Assembly: GCF_030811685.1 (NCBI RefSeq) | Contig: NZ_JAUSRF010000009.1 | Span: 124,001 to 188,000, forward strand | Source of the DNA: Neorhizobium huautlense | Lineage (GTDB): Bacteria; Pseudomonadota; Alphaproteobacteria; Rhizobiales; Rhizobiaceae | Reading direction: 5' to 3' | DNA: 64,000 bases | Shown: in pieces, positions 33,851 through 45,552 of the stretch | Layout: the number at the start of each line of letters is the position of its first letter | Numbering within the stretch: the first letter of the stretch is position 1 | Notes under the pieces: generated by a model | The model's database searches: none | What the model was told of the DNA's origin: nothing | What the model saw: only the letters and a program-made list of their open reading frames with translations | Translations under genes and position numbers: made by a program

Positions 33851-34726
33851 CTAGTGAGCCAGCGGCGCGCCCCAATCGCCCCAAATATAGATTGCGAAGA
33901 ACAGGAACAGCCAGACGACGTCGACGAAGTGCCAGTACCAGGCAGCAGCCTCGAAGCCAAAATGCTTCTCCGGTGTGAACCCGCCATTGATCGCACGGAT
34001 CAGGCAAACAAGGAGAAAGATGGTGCCGACCAGAACGTGGAAACCGTGGAAACCGGTCGACATGAAGAAGGTGGCGCCATAGATCGAATTCTTGAAGTCG
34101 AACGGCGCGTGCATGTATTCGTAAGCCTGCACGAAGGAGAACAGCACGCCGAGCGCCACCGTTAGTGCCAGACCGTTGATCAGGCCCTTGCGATCACCGT
34201 GCAGAAGCGCGTGATGCGCCCAGGTGACACAGGTGCCGGAAAGAAGCAGGATCACGGTGTTGTAGATCGGCAGGTGCCAGGGATCGAGAACCTCGATACC
34301 CTTGGGCGGCCACTGTCCGCCGGTGAATTCCAGACGCGAGGCCTGGATGGCTTCATGCGGATAAAGGCTGGCATCGAAAAATGCCCAGAACCACGCCACG
34401 AAGAACATCACTTCCGAGGCGATGAACATGATCATGCCGTAGCGCAGGTGCAGCGAGACGACGCGGGTATGGTGGCCTTCGCGGCCTTCCTTGATCGTAT
34501 CGGCCCACCAGCCGACCATCGTGTAGACAACGATGGCAAGGCCGATGAAGAACAGCCACGGCGTGGCAAAATTCAGCCCGAACAGCTTGAACTCGCTACC
34601 ATGCAGGTACCGCATGTAGCCGACGCCGCCGAAGGTGAGGACGAAAGCGCCGACCGAGGCCAGGAAGGGCCAGGGGCTCGGGTCTATGATATGGTAATCG
34701 TGGTTCTTCTGATGCGTATCGGCCAT
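33851..34726 (-). CDS. ctaE: Cytochrome c oxidase subunit III
   Basis: 291 residues with seven membrane helices. [59 protein letters not shown] and [16 protein letters not shown] are subunit III signatures, including the HxxH segments and the conserved Glu in helix III. The terminal part [19 protein letters not shown] is standard. Last gene of the ctaC-ctaD-ctaB-coxF-ctaG-ctaE unit, ending at a terminator. Inner membrane subunit of the aa3-type oxidase. Confidence 0.97.
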   Translation of the reverse strand: MADTHQKNHDYHIIDPSPWPFLASVGAFVLTFGGVGYMRYLHGSEFKLFGLNFATPWLFFIGLAIVVYTMVGWWADTIKEGREGHHTRVVSLHLRYGMIMFIASEVMFFVAWFWAFFDASLYPHEAIQASRLEFTGGQWPPKGIEVLDPWHLPIYNTVILLLSGTCVTWAHHALLHGDRKGLINGLALTVALGVLFSFVQAYEYMHAPFDFKNSIYGATFFMSTGFHGFHVLVGTIFLLVCLIRAINGGFTPEKHFGFEAAAWYWHFVDVVWLFLFFAIYIWGDWGAPLAH

Positions 34727-34777
34727 GTCGTCACTCCCCTGACCTGAACCTTTTTCCGCCCAAAAAGGCGGACCCTC

Positions 34778-35452
34778 TTACAGTTGTTTGCCTGCTGCCT
34801 TGTTCTTGTCCGGCAGTGCCGCGACGGGCTTTGCCGCCGGCGTGCTCGGATAGAACGTGTAGGACAGCGTGATCGTGCGGATATGTTTTGTCTCTTCGGC
34901 GGTCGCGAGATCCGGATCGACGAAGAACACCACCGGCATGTCCAGCGTTTCGCCCGGCTTCAGCGTCGTTTCGGTGAAGCAGAAACACTGGACCTTGTTG
35001 AAATAGGCGCCCGCTTCCATCGGCGTGACGTTGAAGACGGCGGTACCCGTCACGTCATGCGCAGAACGGTTGGTGGCCTTGTAGGAAATCTGCACCGTCT
35101 CGCCGAGCCTTGGCTCGATGGCGCGATCAACGGCACGAAAATCCCAGTTGAGGCCGCTCGATGTATTGGCGTCGAAGGTGACGCGGATTTTTTGGTCGAG
35201 AATGCGGGTGGAATATTGTTCGACGCGCTGGGTCGTGCCGTTATAGCCGGTAATCTGGCAGAACAGCCGGTAGAGCGGCACCGATGCATAGGCAGCACCG
35301 ACCATGCCAAAGGCAAAGACGAAGCAGAAGACCATGATCGAGCCATTGCTCATTCTTTTTGGGCTCATCCGCTTGGCGGGCGTTTTCAGGCCAGCCGAAG
35401 TCACGCCATCAGATGGCGAACCCGGCTCTTTCCTCCCTGTCTCCTCCGTCAA
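34778..35452 (-). CDS. ctaG: Cox11/CtaG copper chaperone of cytochrome oxidase
   Basis: 224 residues. One membrane helix near residues 40 to 58 ([21 protein letters not shown]) and a periplasmic beta domain. [18 protein letters not shown] and the metal-binding [13 protein letters not shown] (Cys-x-Cys) match Cox11. It delivers copper to the CuB site of subunit I. The start is probably TTG at 35452, six bases after GGAGG; the first in-frame ATG (MSPKRM) would cut the N-terminus short. It lies 12 bases after coxF and 51 before ctaE. Confidence 0.93.
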   Translation of the reverse strand: MTEETGRKEPGSPSDGVTSAGLKTPAKRMSPKRMSNGSIMVFCFVFAFGMVGAAYASVPLYRLFCQITGYNGTTQRVEQYSTRILDQKIRVTFDANTSSGLNWDFRAVDRAIEPRLGETVQISYKATNRSAHDVTGTAVFNVTPMEAGAYFNKVQCFCFTETTLKPGETLDMPVVFFVDPDLATAEETKHIRTITLSYTFYPSTPAAKPVAALPDKNKAAGKQL

Positions 35453-35464
35453 TCCTGCCTCCCG

Positions 35465-35605
35465 TCAGTTTGCGAAGCCGCCGATCTTGATCAGCGTCAC
35501 GATGTAGAACAGCACGACAAGCGCCGCCAGAAGCAGGCCAAGCGCCACATTGCGCCCTCGCCTGGATTTCTTCTGCGCTTCATTGAGCTTGACCGTTTCG
35601 ATCAT
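35465..35605 (-). CDS. CoxF-like small membrane protein of the oxidase operon
   Basis: 46 residues, [20 protein letters not shown] then a single helix [20 protein letters not shown] and a short KIGGFAN end. Too short to be called by length filters, but its position between ctaB (overlap of four bases, ATGA) and ctaG, its charge pattern and its helix match the small alphaproteobacterial protein between these genes. It is implied in oxidase assembly. The role here is by analogy. Confidence 0.85.
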   Translation of the reverse strand: MIETVKLNEAQKKSRRGRNVALGLLLAALVVLFYIVTLIKIGGFAN

Positions 35606-36573
35606 CCACTCACTCCAGTGAGATTGCCGCCAAACATGCCCCATACGCCGGCCAGCCAGTGATCGGCCAGCAGCGCGCTGAAAATGGCGAACAGATAGAA
35701 GATGGAATAGAAGAACATCTTTTTCGCCGGCACCATCTTTTCATCGCCATCCGGCATGCGCAGCACGAGGATGGAATAGAAGGTGAAGATGGCGCTCAGG
35801 ACGAAGGCAAAGATTCCGTAGCCGATGCTGGCAAGACCGGTGATCGCCGGTGCGACGGCAACCGCCATGGTCAGCAGCGTGTAGACGAACATCTGGCGCT
35901 TGGTGGACCGTTCTCCGGCGACATTCGGCATCATCGGAATGCCGACGGAACCGTAATCACGCATCTTGAAAAGCGCCAGCGCCCAGAAATGCGGCGGGGT
36001 CCACATAAAGGTGATCATGAACAGGATGGTGCTGTTAAGCGATACGTCGCCGGTGACGCAGGCCCAGCCCAGCATGGGCGGGAATGCGCCGGCCGCACCG
36101 CCGATGACGATGTTTTGCGGCGTCGAGCGCTTCAGCCACATCGTGTAAACGACGGCGTAAAAGAAGATGGTGAAGGCCAAAAGGCCGGCGGCGAACCAGT
36201 TGACCGCCAGACCGAGGATAACGACGGAAAACACCGAAAGCGTCAGGCCGAAAGCCAAGGCTTCGCGCGGCTGCACGCGGCCATCCGGGATCGGGCGCTT
36301 GGCGGTGCGGGTCATCACCTTGTCGATATCGGCATCATACCACATGTTGAGAGCGCCGGATGCTCCTGCACCCACGGCGATACAGAGAATGGCAATTGCC
36401 CCGAGGATCGGGTTGATATGGCCCGGCGCCAGAACCATGCCGACAAAACCGGTGAAAACCACAAGCGACATGACGCGCGGCTTCAGGAGTTCGAAAAAAT
36501 CGCGCGCATTGGCTTCCGACAGGCCAGAACCCTGTTCGGTGCCGAATGTGTCGTGATCCTGAATGACTGTCAT
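35602..36573 (-). CDS. ctaB: Protoheme IX farnesyltransferase (haem O synthase)
   Basis: 323 residues with nine hydrophobic segments. [21 protein letters not shown] near residue 75 is the first aspartate-rich UbiA motif; [29 protein letters not shown] has the second, conserved in haem O synthases. It transfers a farnesyl chain to haem B, the first step to haem A of subunit I. The start is the ATG at 36573. It ends overlapping coxF. Confidence 0.96.
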   Translation of the reverse strand: MTVIQDHDTFGTEQGSGLSEANARDFFELLKPRVMSLVVFTGFVGMVLAPGHINPILGAIAILCIAVGAGASGALNMWYDADIDKVMTRTAKRPIPDGRVQPREALAFGLTLSVFSVVILGLAVNWFAAGLLAFTIFFYAVVYTMWLKRSTPQNIVIGGAAGAFPPMLGWACVTGDVSLNSTILFMITFMWTPPHFWALALFKMRDYGSVGIPMMPNVAGERSTKRQMFVYTLLTMAVAVAPAITGLASIGYGIFAFVLSAIFTFYSILVLRMPDGDEKMVPAKKMFFYSIFYLFAIFSALLADHWLAGVWGMFGGNLTGVSG

Positions 36574-36644
36574 GCGTAGTCCTACTTCGTGTTTTCAAAG
36601 CTGCGCGAGCCTCCTCCCGCGCAGCATCCTGGCTTCAAGGTCGT

Positions 36645-39255
<2,611 letters not shown>

Positions 39256-39576
39256 CCTGCACCTCCCTTACATTTTGATCCGGCTCAAATCGCAATGCAG
39301 TTTTCCCTGCTATACACCTCGGTTCAATCATAATTTGCGTTTTGTCGCAATATGCGCTCCTTCGCCCTGCTGCGGCATTTTAGCCCGCATTCACACAATC
39401 TTTGCGCGCAGTTTCAAGCCCTTGCGGCAACGGCCTATCCCCGGTAGAGCAAGACCGGTCCGTTCCAAGCCCAAAGTCCCACTTTCGCCGCACTCGGCTG
39501 GAAAGAGGGCATAAGGCTTTTCATTCCTGGGCTCGGCGGCAACAATGGCGCCGTGATTCGATATCTTGAGGTTTCC
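39256..39576. promoter_or_regulatory. Divergent intergenic region between ctaC and the IalB gene
   Basis: The 321-base gap holds two outward-facing starts. I see no gene in it. A near-perfect FNR/FixK-type site lies at 39275-39288; the stretch at 39310-39360 has the AT-rich segment TCAATCATAATTTGCG, which is a reasonable place for promoter elements. No hairpin terminator is evident. Confidence 0.5.
39275..39288. promoter_or_regulatory. FNR/FixK-like box upstream of ctaC
   Basis: TTGATCCGGCTCAA fits TTGAT-N4-ATCAA with one mismatch (C for A in the right arm). It is 20 bases from the ctaC start, overlapping where a transcript would begin, a position normally used for repression. It could also belong to the divergent gene. 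Direct evidence is the sequence only. Confidence 0.5.
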
Positions 39577-40155
39577 ATGGCGCTTCGCCTTTTCCGCCAC
39601 CGTGTTCTGTCCGTCTGCGTTGCAGCTTTAGCCACCGGCTTTGCCTTTTCGGCATCCGCGCAGCTGGCGCCGCCGACCTCGAACGAAAAGCAGCCGCGGC
39701 CGGAAGCCACCACGCCGCAGCAGCCCGGCAATGTGCGCGGCAGCCACGGTGCATGGTCCGTTCTCTGCGACAAGCCGGCCGGTGCGGCATCAGAACAATG
39801 CGCGCTGATGCAGAACGTGATTGCCGACGACCGACCGGAAGTGGGCCTTTCCGTCGTCGTCTTGAAGACCGCCGACCAGAAATCCAAAATCCTGCGCATC
39901 CTTGCGCCGCTCGGCGTCCTGTTGAAGGACGGCATGGAGCTTTACGTCGACAACAACAATATCGGCCGCGCCTATTTCACCCGTTGTTTCAACGAGGGCT
40001 GCTACGTTGAAGTGGAAATCGACGACGAGCTGATGCGCATCCTGCGCGCCGGCAAGAGCGCCGTTTTCGCCCTGCGTGAAAGCGTCGATCAGGACCGCGT
40101 CGGTATTCCGATCGAACTGACCGGCTTTGGCCCCGGCTACGACGCCCTGCCGTAA
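39577..40155 (+). CDS. Invasion-associated locus B (IalB) family protein
   Basis: 192 residues. Signal peptide ending near FSASAQ (residue 28), then GNVRGSHGAWSVLCDKP, EQCALMQNVIADDRPEVGLSVVVLK and RCFNEGCYVEVEIDDELM, with cysteines spaced as in IalB of Bartonella and its homologues in rhizobia. The protein is periplasmic or outer-membrane-attached; in pathogens it influences entry into host cells. No such role is shown here. The ATG at 39577 has TTGAGG seven bases upstream. It abuts the next gene with a TAATG overlap. Confidence 0.88.
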   Translation: MALRLFRHRVLSVCVAALATGFAFSASAQLAPPTSNEKQPRPEATTPQQPGNVRGSHGAWSVLCDKPAGAASEQCALMQNVIADDRPEVGLSVVVLKTADQKSKILRILAPLGVLLKDGMELYVDNNNIGRAYFTRCFNEGCYVEVEIDDELMRILRAGKSAVFALRESVDQDRVGIPIELTGFGPGYDALP

Positions 40156-40658
40156 TGGCTGCCTTCGAGACCCAGCGATTTACGCTCTCTTACGATGACG
40201 GCGTGGTAAAAGACGCCGTTCGCACCTTCATCATGCGCCGGGCCTTTGCCGAACAGCGGATGATGTGGGTGATGGCCGCGTTGATCGCGGCCTTTTCCGT
40301 CTATCTTTTCGGTACCGGCGGCAATGATATCTTTGCCGTGGTGCTGCTTTTGCTGGCCGTAGCCCCGTTTATCTGCGTTTTCGCCTTCCAGCGCATGCTG
40401 ATCACCCGCACGCTGAAACGGCACCGCCGCACGGCTGATATAACCGTGGATGCGGATGGTATCGCCGTGGTTTCGGAGATCGGCGAAGGCCAAATGTTTT
40501 GGCGCGACGTGACCGAGATCTGGGAACTGCCGAACGCCTTCATGGTCTTTACCGATACGACCGTGTTCGACACCTTTCCGAAGGACGGCATGCCGGACGT
40601 GGTGCAGGCATATTTGCGCGCTCGGGCGGCGCAGATGGTGGTTGGGCAAAAGGCTTGA
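40155..40658 (+). CDS. YcxB-like membrane protein
   Basis: 167 residues. Cytoplasmic N-terminal piece (FETQRFTLSYDDGVVKDAVR), two membrane helices (MMWVMAALIAAFSVYLFG and FAVVLLLLAVAPFICVFAF), and a soluble beta domain (TVDADGIAVVSEIGEGQMFWRDVTEIWE) with the YcxB pattern. The start overlaps the IalB stop by one base (TAATG), so the genes are coupled. Role unknown. Confidence 0.78.
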   Translation: MAAFETQRFTLSYDDGVVKDAVRTFIMRRAFAEQRMMWVMAALIAAFSVYLFGTGGNDIFAVVLLLLAVAPFICVFAFQRMLITRTLKRHRRTADITVDADGIAVVSEIGEGQMFWRDVTEIWELPNAFMVFTDTTVFDTFPKDGMPDVVQAYLRARAAQMVVGQKA

Positions 40659-40691
40659 GGCTTGCGTCGGTCCCGCGACGACCATTGGTTT

Positions 40692-40777
40692 CGTCATCCT
40701 CGGGCTCGTCCCGAGGATCTAACCACGTCCGCAAAATCAACCGCAGCAGATCCTCGGCACAGGGCCGAGGATGACGG
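40692..40777. repeat. Hairpin-rich intergenic repeat, family A, short member
   Basis: CGTCATCCTCGG / CCGAGGATGACG outer ends with two internal hairpins, ATCCTCGG-GCTCGT-CCCGAGGAT and ATCCTCGG-CACAG-GGCCGAGGAT. A short sequence (GGCTTGCGTCGGTCCCGCGA and GGCTTGCGTCAGTCCCGTGA) flanks it on both sides as a direct repeat. Related to 6682-6815. Confidence 0.82.
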
Positions 40778-40892
40778 CGGAGGGAGTTGCGGCCCTTGCC
40801 GACAGGCCGGAAGCCAAGGTCAGGCTTGCGTCAGTCCCGTGACGGACCTACATCGGATTCAAGATATATTTCGGTTTGGGCAAATGATTTGT

Positions 40893-41040
40893 GTTTGCCC
40901 CTCACCCTACCCCTCTCCCCGTCATGACAGGGAGAGGGGACGAGGCACACGCCTCCGTTTCGCCTGAGGCAGGACGGTGCGGCATATCCCTTCTCCCCGC
41001 GAGCGGGGAGAAGGTGCCGGCAGGCGGATGAGGGGCAAAC
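40893..41040. repeat. Palindromic intergenic repeat pair, family B, divergent copy
   Basis: Perfect 12-base outer ends GTTTGCCCCTCA (40893-40904) and TGAGGGGCAAAC (41029-41040). Each unit has an inner hairpin: CCCCTCTCCCCGTCATGACAG... and CTTCTCCCCGCGAGCGGGGAG, with GCCGGCAGG in the right unit as in other members. With the family A element it fills the 426-base gap 40659-41084 between the YcxB gene and tldD; no gene is supported there. Confidence 0.82.
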
Positions 41041-41084
41041 GACACGGCACAAAGCCCACACCGAAAGGCCGCCAAGGAGCATGC

Positions 41085-42500
41085 ATGAACACCGATCTTC
41101 TCAACCTGTTCGACGTCGATGAAACAAGACTGCGCGAAATTCTGGCGCAGACGCTTTCCGGCGCCGACGATGGCGAGCTTTATCTCGAACATGCGCAGGC
41201 GGAATCGCTGGCCTTCGATAATGGCCGGCTGAAGGGTGGATCTTTTAACACCGATCAGGGATTTGGCCTGCGCGCGGTGGCCGGTGAAGCGGTCGGTTAT
41301 GCCCATTCGGGCGATCTTTCCGAAGCGGCGCTAAAACGTGCCGCCGATGCCGTGCGCGCCGTCACGAGCGGTTATTCCGGCTCCTATGCGGCTGCCCCGC
41401 AGCGCACAAATAAAAAATATTACGGTGACGAAAACCCGATCGGCGAACCGAGTTTTGAAGCCAAGGCCAAGCTGCTGGCCGAAATCGACGCTTACTTGCG
41501 CGACAAGGACCCGAAGGTGCGGCAGGTGTCCGCCTCGATTGCCGCCTCTTGGCAGGTGGTCGATATTTTGCGCGCCGATGGCCACCGTGTGCAGGATGTG
41601 CGCCCGATGACGCGCATCAACATTTCCGTGGTCGTGGGTGATGGCGACCGGCAGGAAAGCGGTTCCTTCGGCACCGGCGGTCGCGTCAGCTTTGGCGAGT
41701 TCGTGCAAAACGGTAACTGGAAAAGCGGCGCCGACGATGCGCTGCGCCAGGCGCTGGTCAACCTTGAGGCAATCGATGCGCCGGCCGGCACGATGGATAT
41801 CGTGCTTTCCAACGGCTGGCCGGGCGTGATGCTACACGAGGCCGTCGGCCACGGTCTGGAAGGCGATTTCAACCGCAAGAAAACCTCGGCCTTTGCCGGT
41901 CTGCTCGGCGAAATGGTCGCCGCGCCCGGTGTGACCGTCGTCGATGACGGCACGATCGACAACCGTCGCGGCTCGATCACGATAGACGACGAAGGCACGC
42001 CTTCGGCCTATAACGTGCTGATCGAGAACGGCCGTCTGGTCGGTTACATGCAGGACCGCCAGAACGCCCGCCTAATGGGCATGAAACCGACCGGCAACGG
42101 CCGCCGTCAGGGATATGCGCATATTCCGATGCCGCGCATGACCAATACTTATATGCTGTCCGGGACCAAGACACCGGAAGAGATCATCGCGTCCGTGAAG
42201 AAGGGCATCTACGCCGTGTCCTTCGGCGGCGGTCAGGTGGATATCACCTCCGGAAAATTCGTGTTCGGCTGCACCGAGGCCTACATGATCGAAAACGGCA
42301 AGCTGGGCGCGCCGGTGAAGGGCGCGATGCTGATCGGCAACGGCCCGGATGCGATGAAGCGCATTTCCATGGTCGGCAACGACATGGCGCTCGATACCGG
42401 TATCGGCAACTGCGGCAAGGCCGGCCAGTGGGTGCCGGTCGGCGTCGGCCAGCCGCATCTGCGCATGGATCAGGTCACCGTCGGCGGCACCAAGGCCTAA
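41085..42500 (+). CDS. tldD: TldD metalloprotease
   Basis: 471 residues. The motif VMLHEAVGHGLEGDF near residue 252 is the HExxxH metal site of TldD. ESLAFDNGRLKGGSFNTDQGFGLRAV at the N-terminus and GQVDITSGKFVFGCTEAYMIENGKLGAPVKGAMLIGNG at the C-terminus are typical. TldD with TldE processes peptides and antitoxins such as CcdA; TldE is not in the window. The ATG at 41085 has AAGGAG seven bases upstream; the longer frame runs into a repeat. Confidence 0.95.
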   Translation: MNTDLLNLFDVDETRLREILAQTLSGADDGELYLEHAQAESLAFDNGRLKGGSFNTDQGFGLRAVAGEAVGYAHSGDLSEAALKRAADAVRAVTSGYSGSYAAAPQRTNKKYYGDENPIGEPSFEAKAKLLAEIDAYLRDKDPKVRQVSASIAASWQVVDILRADGHRVQDVRPMTRINISVVVGDGDRQESGSFGTGGRVSFGEFVQNGNWKSGADDALRQALVNLEAIDAPAGTMDIVLSNGWPGVMLHEAVGHGLEGDFNRKKTSAFAGLLGEMVAAPGVTVVDDGTIDNRRGSITIDDEGTPSAYNVLIENGRLVGYMQDRQNARLMGMKPTGNGRRQGYAHIPMPRMTNTYMLSGTKTPEEIIASVKKGIYAVSFGGGQVDITSGKFVFGCTEAYMIENGKLGAPVKGAMLIGNGPDAMKRISMVGNDMALDTGIGNCGKAGQWVPVGVGQPHLRMDQVTVGGTKA

Positions 42501-42511
42501 AGGATTTTGTC

Positions 42512-43000
42512 ATGAGCGAGATCACCGTCCGGCCTTTTGAACCGAAAGATGCGGACGGTGTCATCGCCGTCATCCTGCCGATCCAGCGCGAAGAGTTCGG
42601 CTTTTCCATCACAGCCGAGGACCAGCCGGATTTGTCTGTCATTCCCGACTTCTACCAGACCGGCAAAGGCGGGTTCTGGGTGGCGGAAAAGGACGGAAAA
42701 ATCGTCGGCACGATCGGGCTGAAAGACATCGGCAACGATCAGGCGACGCTGCGAAAGATGTTCGTGGCGGCGGCTGCGCGCGGGCGCGAACATGGCACGG
42801 CGGCAAGATTGCTGGAGCAGCTGTTTGCCCATGCCACCGAGACTGGTCTCAGCGAGATCTTTCTCGGCACGACCGAAAGATTTCTGGCCGCACACCGTTT
42901 TTATGAAAAGCACGGCTTTGCGCAGGTGGACAAGGCGGATTTGCCGGAAGCGTTTCTGTTTATGAAGGTGGATACCCGGTTTTATAAGCGTGGGGTGTGA
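42512..43000 (+). CDS. GNAT N-acetyltransferase
   Basis: 162 residues. VRPFEPKDADGVIAVILPIQ, the acceptor region and KMFVAAAARGREHGTAARLLEQLFAHA near residue 88 with the acetyl-CoA loop (R/Q-x2-G-x-G/A pattern), then FLAAHRFYEKHGFAQVDKADLP. General GNAT domain; the substrate is unknown. Start has AAGGA eight bases upstream. It overlaps the VOC gene by four bases (GTGA). Confidence 0.88.
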   Translation: MSEITVRPFEPKDADGVIAVILPIQREEFGFSITAEDQPDLSVIPDFYQTGKGGFWVAEKDGKIVGTIGLKDIGNDQATLRKMFVAAAARGREHGTAARLLEQLFAHATETGLSEIFLGTTERFLAAHRFYEKHGFAQVDKADLPEAFLFMKVDTRFYKRGV

Positions 43001-43437
43001 CGGTCGCTTTTATGGGAAACCCGCTTGTGCCGGAATTGTCGGTATCCGACTGGCTGCAAAGCCGCCGCTTCTATTGCGACCTGATCGGCTTTTCCGTTCT
43101 TTATGAGCGGCCCGAAGAGGGTTTCTGTTATCTCGACCTCGATGGCGCGCAACTGATGATCGACCAGATCGGTATCGGTCGCGATTTCGGGCTCGATGGT
43201 GCGCCGCTGGAAAAACCTTTCGGACGCGGGCTCAACCTGCAGATCCGCGTGCCGGACGTGTGCGCCATTCTGGACCGACTGGCGGCAATCGGCCTTGAAC
43301 CCAATCTACCGCTCGAGGAAAAATGGTATCGTCGCGGCGATCGGGAGGTCGGCAACCGGCAGTTCGTGGTCGCCGACCCTGATGGTTATCTGCTGCGGCT
43401 GTTCGAAGATCTGGGCGAGCGACCGCACGCATTCTGA
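42997..43437 (+). CDS. VOC (glyoxalase/bleomycin-resistance) family protein
   Basis: 146 residues from the GTG that overlaps the GNAT stop. LVPELSVSDWLQSRRFYCDLIGFSVLYERPEEGFCYLDLDG and the second half NLQIRVPDVCAILDRLAAIG...QFVVADPDGYLLRLFEDLG are two beta-alpha-beta-beta-beta units of the VOC fold. It could be a drug-binding protein or dioxygenase. Coupled to the GNAT gene. An alternative ATG at 43012 gives 141 residues. Confidence 0.85.
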   Translation: MTVAFMGNPLVPELSVSDWLQSRRFYCDLIGFSVLYERPEEGFCYLDLDGAQLMIDQIGIGRDFGLDGAPLEKPFGRGLNLQIRVPDVCAILDRLAAIGLEPNLPLEEKWYRRGDREVGNRQFVVADPDGYLLRLFEDLGERPHAF

Positions 43438-43549
43438 ATCGGATGTCGCGGGATGTCCGCAAGCCTCCACCTCAAATTCCGTTGCTTGACACCTCCCCAA
43501 AAATCCCGCCACCTGCGGCGCTTCGCAGTTCGCCAAGCAGCCCGCCACC

Positions 43550-44335
43550 ATGTCCTACGCAAACCTTCTCGATACGCTCAACGCCTGGCTGCCCGGCCAG
43601 AACTGGTCACAGGTCGCCTTCGTTTTTGCCGCCGCCACCATCGCCGGTCTCGCCCGTGGCTTCTCCGGTTTTGGCGGCGCGCTGATTTTTGTGCCGCTCG
43701 CCGGCGCCGCCATGAGCCCGAAAATCGCCTCGGCGCTGCTGCTTCTGATCGATGGCACGATGACGCTCGGCATGGTGCCGGCGGGATGGAAAAAGGCCAA
43801 TCGCCGCGAGGTCGGCACGATGCTGATCGGTGCGCTTTTCGGCGTACCGCTCGGCACCGCGCTTCTGGCGCTTAGCTCCCCGGTGACGCTGCGCTGGATC
43901 ATCTCCATCGTGGTTCTGCTGCTGCTCGCCTTCCTGATGTCCGGCTGGCGCTACCATGGGCGCCCAAAGGTGCCGCTGACGATCGGCGTCGGCTGGCTGG
44001 CCGGCCTGTTCGGTGGTGCGGCGCAAATGTCCGGCCCGCCCATCGTCGCCTACTGGCTGGGCGGCGCCATTCCGCCGCAGACGGTGCGTGCCAATCTCGT
44101 CGTCTATTTTGCGCTGGCCACGGTGATTTCCGCCACCTCCTATATCGTCAGCGGTATTCTGACGTTGCAAGTGGTGCTGCTCGCCGCCGTCATCGCCCCC
44201 GGTTATGGCGCCGGGCTTTATCTCGGCTCGCACCTGTTCGGCATCGCCAGCGAAAAGACTTTTAGGCGGATCTGTTTCGGGTTGATCGCGATGGCGGGCG
44301 TGGTCGGGCTGCCGCTGTTCGATGCGTGGCGGTGA
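43550..44335 (+). CDS. TauE/SafE-type membrane transporter
   Basis: 261 residues with eight hydrophobic helices. IAGLARGFSGFGGALIFVPL and AGLFGGAAQMSGPPIVAYWLGG are the paired motifs of the TauE/SafE (DUF81) family, putative exporters of sulphite or sulphonates. The substrate here is unknown. Located between the VOC gene and a small unknown gene. Confidence 0.85.
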   Translation: MSYANLLDTLNAWLPGQNWSQVAFVFAAATIAGLARGFSGFGGALIFVPLAGAAMSPKIASALLLLIDGTMTLGMVPAGWKKANRREVGTMLIGALFGVPLGTALLALSSPVTLRWIISIVVLLLLAFLMSGWRYHGRPKVPLTIGVGWLAGLFGGAAQMSGPPIVAYWLGGAIPPQTVRANLVVYFALATVISATSYIVSGILTLQVVLLAAVIAPGYGAGLYLGSHLFGIASEKTFRRICFGLIAMAGVVGLPLFDAWR

Positions 44336-44341
44336 GAAAAA

Positions 44342-44620
44342 ATGGCGGGTGAAGCGTTCAAAGCCTGGCACGCGGAATTTGCCCGGTCCGGGGTGATCCG
44401 GCCGGTGAAGCTCGGCATGTCCCGGCATCAACTGGAACAGCTGTTCGGCCTGCCCGACGACATGGGCGGCGTTTCGCGAACACGCAAACAGCCGTCGATC
44501 TGGCTTTATGACGGGCTGGAATTTCATTTCGCCGCGTCAGGCGACGACCGGCTTTGCCTGATTTTTCGCGACGACGAAAATGGTGTCGTTATGACCAGCT
44601 TCGCCGACGACCACATTTAG
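44342..44620 (+). CDS. Small hypothetical protein
   Basis: 92 residues, MAGEAFKAWHAEFARSGVIR, then KLGMSRHQLEQLFGLPDDMGG, SIWLYDGLEFHFAA and DDENGVVMTSFADDHI. The G-x-x-R/H-x-x-L-x-x-L-x-G-x-P pattern resembles SmpA/OmlA-like or immunity-type small proteins, but no signal peptide is present. It starts six bases after the transporter and likely shares its transcript. Family not settled. Confidence 0.6.
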   Translation: MAGEAFKAWHAEFARSGVIRPVKLGMSRHQLEQLFGLPDDMGGVSRTRKQPSIWLYDGLEFHFAASGDDRLCLIFRDDENGVVMTSFADDHI

Positions 44621-44773
44621 GGCGCCCCTTCCGCCTCCCTGCGTCTTCCATCGCCGGATTGATGTATTGCGAATGCACAAAATTTCTGCAAATTGAATCC
44701 CCATCGCCAACGCGGATGATCCGACAGCAAAACCACAACATCGGCGTTCGTTAAAAAAGTTCTAATCTTTTCC

Positions 44774-45220
44774 ATGAGGGAAAAATTCATGCAGAATGCA
44801 GATGAACGCCCGGCCTCGACACTGTTCATACTGGGTATTTTTACCGCGACATTTCTGGCTCTGGTCGTTCTTCTGATTCTTGTCGTCCTGTTCCTGCCCT
44901 TCAACAATCCGGCCATGGGCCTGATCGTGGTTTTTGCGGCCGGCGGCGTGGCGGCCAATCTGTGGTTTTCGCGCGAGAAGGCAGCGCCGACGAGCGGCCG
45001 CGCCTGGAGCCATGCGGTGATGTGCGGCGTCATCGCCACCGTCCTTTCTTCCGCGCTGGCCATTCTCGGCCTGTCGGGCGACGATCGGCTGTGGAGCGAA
45101 CTGAACGCCGCCGGCCTGACCATGGTGATTGTCCTTGCCGTCATCACGGTGATCCAGATCCTCATCGTCCGCCTCAGCTTCTGGGTGACATTCCGCCAGG
45201 CGGTGAAGAAGGCTGCGTAA
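44774..45220 (+). CDS. Small four-helix membrane protein (ABZJ_00895-like)
   Basis: 148 residues. TLFILGIFTATFLALVVLLILVVLFL, AMGLIVVFAAGGVAANLWFS, AVMCGVIATVLSSALAILGLSG and LTMVIVLAVITVIQILIVRLSFW are helices, with the GGVAANLWFSRE and W-x-x-F-R-Q-A end seen in the ABZJ_00895-type family. Function unknown. The ATG at 44774 or 44789 may be used; the first lies in TCTTTTCCATGAGGGAA without a clear site. Confidence 0.58.
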   Translation: MREKFMQNADERPASTLFILGIFTATFLALVVLLILVVLFLPFNNPAMGLIVVFAAGGVAANLWFSREKAAPTSGRAWSHAVMCGVIATVLSSALAILGLSGDDRLWSELNAAGLTMVIVLAVITVIQILIVRLSFWVTFRQAVKKAA

Positions 45221-45262
45221 ACCGCGGCCTGCCGCACCCGCGAAGATAACCGGAGCGAGGGT

Positions 45263-45430
45263 ATGGAATTCATCAAAGCCCTCCTGGGAAATTTCGTATT
45301 CTTCGCTCTTCTTCTTGGCGGAATGGCGGTGCTGTTTACCGGCATGCGCTTCGATTGGGCGCTGTATGTGTTCCTGCTCGCGATCACGGCCTTCGTGATC
45401 TTTGTCTATTGGCCACGAAAACCCCGATAG
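45263..45430 (+). CDS. Two-helix small membrane protein
   Basis: 55 residues, MEFIKALLGNFVFFALLLGG then a second helix ALYVFLLAITAFVIFVYWP and a basic PRKPR end. GGAG lies 8 bases upstream of the ATG. Located 42 bases after the preceding membrane-protein gene, so it may belong to the same transcript. Not recognised; support is open frame, ribosome site and composition. Confidence 0.6.
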   Translation: MEFIKALLGNFVFFALLLGGMAVLFTGMRFDWALYVFLLAITAFVIFVYWPRKPR

Positions 45431-45552
45431 GCACCATCCCTCCCGACAAAACCCGGCCCTCCCCCAAATCCCCGCCCGCCATTCTTTAACAACGCTTAAG
45501 ACAACCGCGCTAGTTTCCCTCAAATGATCACATCCGGGGTGGTGTACATACG

